Shown here: piece by piece, positions 60,798 through 64,000 of the stretch | How the letters are laid out: each line of letters starts with the position of its first letter | How positions within the stretch are numbered: the first letter of the stretch is position 1 | Assembly: GCA_028284285.1 (NCBI GenBank) | Contig: JANQSA010000048.1 | Location: 1 to 64,000, forward strand | Origin: Croceivirga sp. | GTDB taxonomy: Bacteria; Bacteroidota; Bacteroidia; Flavobacteriales; Flavobacteriaceae | Direction of reading: 5' to 3' | Length of the DNA: 64,000 bases | Position numbers and translations under genes: made by a program | The notes under the pieces: model-generated | Databases searched by the model: none | What the model saw: the letters and a program-made list of their open reading frames with translations, nothing else | What the model was told of the DNA's origin: nothing

Positions 60798-63275
60798 TCA
60801 CGAGCCACACATTATACAATCATCATCAGCCTCTCCTTCCTTGGCACGAGCAATCAATGCTGCCATTTCTGTTTCGGTCATGGGTTGGATGTCCACTTCC
60901 TGTTGACTTACCGGAATGGTTTCCACTTTTAAGCCTTCGCTGGTTTTGGGAGTTGCTGCGGCTACTTCTGCCTCAGCTGCTACCCCTACGGGCACTTCTT
61001 TTTTCTTTGTATTGTCCAGCGTAAATTTAATGGCATCTACCGCCGCCTTTGTTCTGAGATAATACATCCCCGTTTTTAAGCCGCTTTTCCAGGCATAAAA
61101 ATGCATTGATGTCAATTTAGCATAATTGGCATTCTCCATAAACAAGTTCAACGATTGGCTCTGGTCTATAAAGTATCCCCGCTGTCTACTCATATCTATG
61201 ATGTCTTTCATGCTCAATTCCCAAACCGTTTTATACAGCTCACGAATCTCCTGTGGAATACTCTCTATATGTTGTATAGAACCATTGGCTCGCATTAATT
61301 CCTGTTTTAAGTTCTCATTCCATAGCCCCAGACTTACCAAGTCTTCTAACAGATGCTTATTCACCACAATAAATTCCCCGGACAACACCCTACGGGTATA
61401 AATATTGGAGGTATAAGGTTCAAAACATTCATTATTGCCCAGTATCTGGGAGGTAGATGCGGTAGGCATGGGCGCTACCAACAATGAATTGCGTAGTCCA
61501 TGCTTTTGCACATCCTTACGGAGCTTACCCCAATTCCATCTTCCCGATAACTCTTCGTCTTTAACTCCCCAGAGGTTGTGTTGGAATTCCCCGTTAGCCA
61601 TAGGGGAACCTTCAAAAGAGGAATAAGAACCATCTACCTTGGCTTCCTCCATGGAAGCGGTAACCGCTGCAAAGTAAAGGGTCTCAAATATCTCCTGGTT
61701 TAATTGTTTGGCCTCATCACTGGTAAAGGGCAGCCGTAGCATAATAAAGGTGTCTGCTAAACCTTGCACCCCTAAACCGATTGGCCTGTGGCGCATATTG
61801 GAATTTTTAGCCTCAGGGACCGGATAATAATTCCGATCTATTACCCGATTCAGGTTTTTGGTAACCCTTTTGGTTACCTTGAACAACTCCTTATGGTCAA
61901 ATTCCCCATTTTTCACAAACATAGGTAGTGCAATAGAGGCTAAATTACATACTGCCACTTCCTCCGGTGAGGTATATTCCAAAATTTCCGTACAGAGATT
62001 GGAAGACCTAATGGTACCCAGATTTTTCTGGTTGCTTTTCCGGTTAGCCGCATCTTTATACAACATATAAGGTGTTCCGGTCTCGATTTGGGATTCCAAG
62101 ATTTTCTCCCACAATTCCCGCGCTTTAATTGTTTTGCGGCCTTTGCCTGCTTCCTCGTACTTTGAATACAAGGCTTCAAACTCCTCACTGTGGCATGAGA
62201 ACAAACCCGGGCATTCGTTAGGGCACATCAGTGTCCATTCCCCGTCAGCTTCAACACGTTTCATAAAAAGATCTGGGATCCACATCGCATAAAACAAATC
62301 CCTCGCCCGCATTTCTTCTTTTCCATGGTTCTTCTTTAAATCCAGGAACTCAAAGATGTCTGCATGCCAGGGTTCCACGTAAATTGCAAAACTCCCTTTT
62401 CGTTTTCCCCCGCCTTGATCTACATATCTGGCCGTATCATTGAACACCCGCAGCATAGGAACAATTCCATTGGAGGTACCATTTGTTCCCGCAATATATG
62501 ATCCCGTGGCCCTAATGTTGTGAATAGAAAGTCCGATGCCTCCCGCAGATTGTGAGATCTTTGCAGTTTGTTTCAGGGTATCATAAATCCCATCAATACT
62601 GTCTTCCTTCATCGCCAATAAAAAACAAGAGGACATTTGGGGTTTGGGCGTCCCGGAGTTAAAGAGTGTTGGCGTGGCGTGGGTAAAGTATTTTTTAGAC
62701 ATTAATTCGTAGGTCTCTACAGCCGATTCCAGGTCTTCCTGGTGTATTCCTACGGCAACACGCATTAACATATGTTGAGGACGTTCTGCTATCTTCCCAT
62801 TTATTTTTAGGAGGTAGGAACGTTCCAAGGTTTTAAATCCAAAATAATCGTAGCCAAAATCCCGATTGTAAATGATCGTGGAATCCAGGCGTTCAGCGTT
62901 TTCAGAGATCACCTTATACACCTCGGAAGAAAGCATTGGTGCTTTTTTGCCTGTTCTCGGGTTTACGTATTCATACAGATCCTTCATGGTTTCAGAGAAG
63001 GATTTTTTAGTGTTTTTATGTAGGTTGGAGACAGAGATACGTGCGGCCAGTTTTGCGTAATCCGGATGCATAGTGGTCATGGTTGCTGCTATTTCAGCGG
63101 CAAGATTGTCTAATTCTGAGGTGGTTACCCCGTCATAAAGCCCTTCAATAACCCTCATGGCTACTTTTACCGGATCGACCAAATCGTTGAGGCCGTAACA
63201 CAATTTTCGTACTCTGGCCGTGATTTTATCAAACATTACCGGCTCTTTTCTACCATCTCTCTTTACTACATACAT
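60798..63275 (-). CDS. nrdA: Ribonucleoside-diphosphate reductase, alpha (large) subunit
   Basis: An 825-residue class I enzyme. The N-terminal ATP cone ([22 protein letters not shown]...) is followed by the large-subunit barrel with [69 protein letters not shown] (active-site Cys/Glu) and [22 protein letters not shown]. The C-terminus ends in DDCIMCGS, the CxxC redox relay. It reduces NDPs to dNDPs together with NrdB, encoded at the window end. The C-terminal linker (~760-815) is rich in Ala and Glu. Confidence 0.97.
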   Translation of the reverse strand: MYVVKRDGRKEPVMFDKITARVRKLCYGLNDLVDPVKVAMRVIEGLYDGVTTSELDNLAAEIAATMTTMHPDYAKLAARISVSNLHKNTKKSFSETMKDLYEYVNPRTGKKAPMLSSEVYKVISENAERLDSTIIYNRDFGYDYFGFKTLERSYLLKINGKIAERPQHMLMRVAVGIHQEDLESAVETYELMSKKYFTHATPTLFNSGTPKPQMSSCFLLAMKEDSIDGIYDTLKQTAKISQSAGGIGLSIHNIRATGSYIAGTNGTSNGIVPMLRVFNDTARYVDQGGGKRKGSFAIYVEPWHADIFEFLDLKKNHGKEEMRARDLFYAMWIPDLFMKRVEADGEWTLMCPNECPGLFSCHSEEFEALYSKYEEAGKGRKTIKARELWEKILESQIETGTPYMLYKDAANRKSNQKNLGTIRSSNLCTEILEYTSPEEVAVCNLASIALPMFVKNGEFDHKELFKVTKRVTKNLNRVIDRNYYPVPEAKNSNMRHRPIGLGVQGLADTFIMLRLPFTSDEAKQLNQEIFETLYFAAVTASMEEAKVDGSYSSFEGSPMANGEFQHNLWGVKDEELSGRWNWGKLRKDVQKHGLRNSLLVAPMPTASTSQILGNNECFEPYTSNIYTRRVLSGEFIVVNKHLLEDLVSLGLWNENLKQELMRANGSIQHIESIPQEIRELYKTVWELSMKDIIDMSRQRGYFIDQSQSLNLFMENANYAKLTSMHFYAWKSGLKTGMYYLRTKAAVDAIKFTLDNTKKKEVPVGVAAEAEVAAATPKTSEGLKVETIPVSQQEVDIQPMTETEMAALIARAKEGEADDDCIMCGS

Positions 63276-63286
63276 GATTTGAATAA

Positions 63287-63311
63287 GATTTTTGATTTAC
63301 GAGTTACGATT
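63287..63311. repeat. Short flanking repeat on the nrdA side of the four-helix-bundle gene
   Basis: GATTTTTGATTTACGAGTTACGATT resembles, in inverted orientation, the 14-bp tandem units at 63752-63793. The two flank the inserted gene as inverted copies, as if they mark the borders of an insertion. Confidence 0.4.
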
Positions 63312-63364
63312 AGTCCAATCCTTTTCAATCTTGGTCCTTTCGTTTATCGCAATTTGTTATCACT

Positions 63365-63730
63365 TTATTTTCGCGCTTTTATTATTTTCTTTCTTATGGT
63401 ATTGATTGAGGCCACTGTGATTGACAGTAATTCGTTAGCCTCTGACAATAATCTCTTTATTTCTTGGTGCTCTTTAGTGGAAATAATTAAAAATATTTCC
63501 AAGAAATACATGCACTCATCCGCTTCCTCTTCGACAATTTTGAGCTTGTTCAAAAAATCAGCGTCAGATTTGGCTCTACAAGCTGCCCTGTAGTTTGCAC
63601 CGACAGAACCTGAACATCGTATTAGTTGCCTACAATAAGCATCATATTCCCTTGTTGTGGGAAACTTTGAACACAACTGCCAACAATCTATTGCAAACTT
63701 TTGAGTTCTTTTCTTTAGTTCTTCTCTCAA
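63365..63730 (-). CDS. Four-helix-bundle protein (23S rRNA intervening-sequence family)
   Basis: A 121-residue protein of the S23/IVP four-helix-bundle family: FAIDCWQLCSKFPTTREYDAYCRQLIRCSGSVGANYRAAC, then KLKIVEEEADECMYFLEIFLI and a last Ala/Ile/Lys helix. The start is TTG at 63730. Members were first seen as ORFs within 23S rRNA intervening sequences, and many occur outside rRNA as solitary genes between repeats, as here, between nrdB and nrdA. They form pentamers; the function is unknown. Confidence 0.85.
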   Translation of the reverse strand: MREELKKRTQKFAIDCWQLCSKFPTTREYDAYCRQLIRCSGSVGANYRAACRAKSDADFLNKLKIVEEEADECMYFLEIFLIISTKEHQEIKRLLSEANELLSITVASINTIRKKIIKARK

Positions 63731-63751
63731 AACTAAAAAACCTCACTTCTA

Positions 63752-63793
63752 AAATCAGAAATCGTAAATCAGAAATCGTAAATTAGAAATCGG
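63752..63793. repeat. Three 14-bp tandem repeats over the nrdB stop codon
   Basis: AAATCAGAAATCGT (63752-63765) and an identical second copy (63766-63779) are followed by AAATTAGAAATCGG (63780-63793). The third copy contains the nrdB stop codon, so the repeats look like duplications of the native 3' end of nrdB. Confidence 0.8.
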
Positions 63794-64000
63794 CATCAAA
63801 GCTAATTTTTTGTGAGTCTTTATCTTTTTCCTTATTCAAAACACCGGCTTTCTGGTACTCCGAAACCCGTTTTTCAAAAAAGTTGGTTTTTCCTTGTAAG
63901 GAAATCATATCCATAAAATCAAAAGGATTGGTGGAATTGTACACTTTGCTACAACCTAATTCCACTAACAACCTATCGGTAACGAACTCAAGATATTGGG
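63783..64000 (-). CDS. nrdB: Ribonucleoside-diphosphate reductase, beta subunit (C-terminal part)
   Basis: The minus-strand frame is open to the window edge, so the gene is partial; only the C-terminus is seen. The residues [47 protein letters not shown] are the typical end of class I NrdB, and the tail ISFDADF is the peptide that docks on the large subunit. It is upstream of nrdA in transcription order, separated by the four-helix-bundle insertion. The diiron and tyrosyl radical residues lie outside the window. Confidence 0.93.
   Translation of the reverse strand, partial: QYLEFVTDRLLVELGCSKVYNSTNPFDFMDMISLQGKTNFFEKRVSEYQKAGVLNKEKDKDSQKISFDADF

Noticed and set aside
63752-63793. Possible CRISPR repeats
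   Set aside because: Repeats are contiguous 14-mers without spacers and no cas gene is near.

Overview
The window reads as chromosomal DNA of a marine-type flavobacterium (phylum Bacteroidota, most likely Flavobacteriaceae). Evidence for this: a type IX secretion sorting tail on a large secreted protein, many short lipoproteins with an SC lipobox, a SusC-style receptor with a carboxypeptidase-like N-terminal domain, Bacteroidota-type promoters (TTTG then TAnnTTTG), LytTR two-component signalling, DUF3078 and other families typical of this group, and a lycopene cyclase plus polyprenyl synthetase for carotenoids. I cannot fix the genus. I recognised no rRNA, tRNA, CRISPR array or complete insertion sequence.

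Layout. 1-5.5 kb: two tandem paralogous lipoproteins (the first cut by the window edge), a third copy of their leader without an intact gene, a 975-residue secreted alpha/beta hydrolase with a T9SS tail, and an 843-base gene-free stretch with potential RNA structure. 5.5-14.5 kb: HAD phosphatase, a membrane protein/helix-hairpin-helix lipoprotein pair, a membrane-anchored AraC regulator, an NTF2-like protein, a serine hydrolase, a LytTR response regulator/histidine kinase pair, an alpha/beta hydrolase and a sialate-O-acetylesterase-like protein. 14.7-18.7 kb: a metal homeostasis locus (DtxR/MntR regulator, ZIP transporter, divergent TonB-dependent receptor) with palindromic operators. 18.8-24.7 kb: methyltransferase, thioredoxin, crtY, two small secreted proteins, polyprenyl synthetase, and an ECF sigma factor with a membrane partner. 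24.9-31.6 kb: a TetR-TolC-HlyD-RND efflux operon closed by a strong terminator.

31.7-49.7 kb is mainly housekeeping: aspS, a TonB-like and a TPR protein, a ClC transporter with CBS domains, cold shock protein, tadA, dxs, DUF3078, dgt, a PiT phosphate transporter, a LolA-like protein, a GH130 enzyme, and the tightly packed yicC-gmk-nadD operon. A 233-bp element with imperfect terminal inverted repeats sits upstream of the phosphate transporter.

49.7-60.6 kb is the most interesting part: a sugar-oxidation locus in two mirrored halves. Each half has a TIM-barrel isomerase/epimerase operon transcribed away from a GMC oxidoreductase. Together the halves hold two GMC catalytic subunits with a Cys motif like that of cluster-bearing FAD glucose dehydrogenases, one Tat-type small subunit of the gluconate-2-dehydrogenase subunit 3 family, a DUF1080 (3-keto-disaccharide hydrolase family) lipoprotein, a Gfo/Idh/MocA oxidoreductase, an MFS permease and a DinB-like protein. 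The best reading is oxidation of a glycoside at C3 followed by cleavage and catabolism of the 3-keto product; substrate and mechanism are inferred.

60.8-64 kb: ribonucleotide reductase genes nrdB (partial at the window end) and nrdA on the minus strand, with a four-helix-bundle gene of the 23S intervening-sequence type and short repeats inserted between them.
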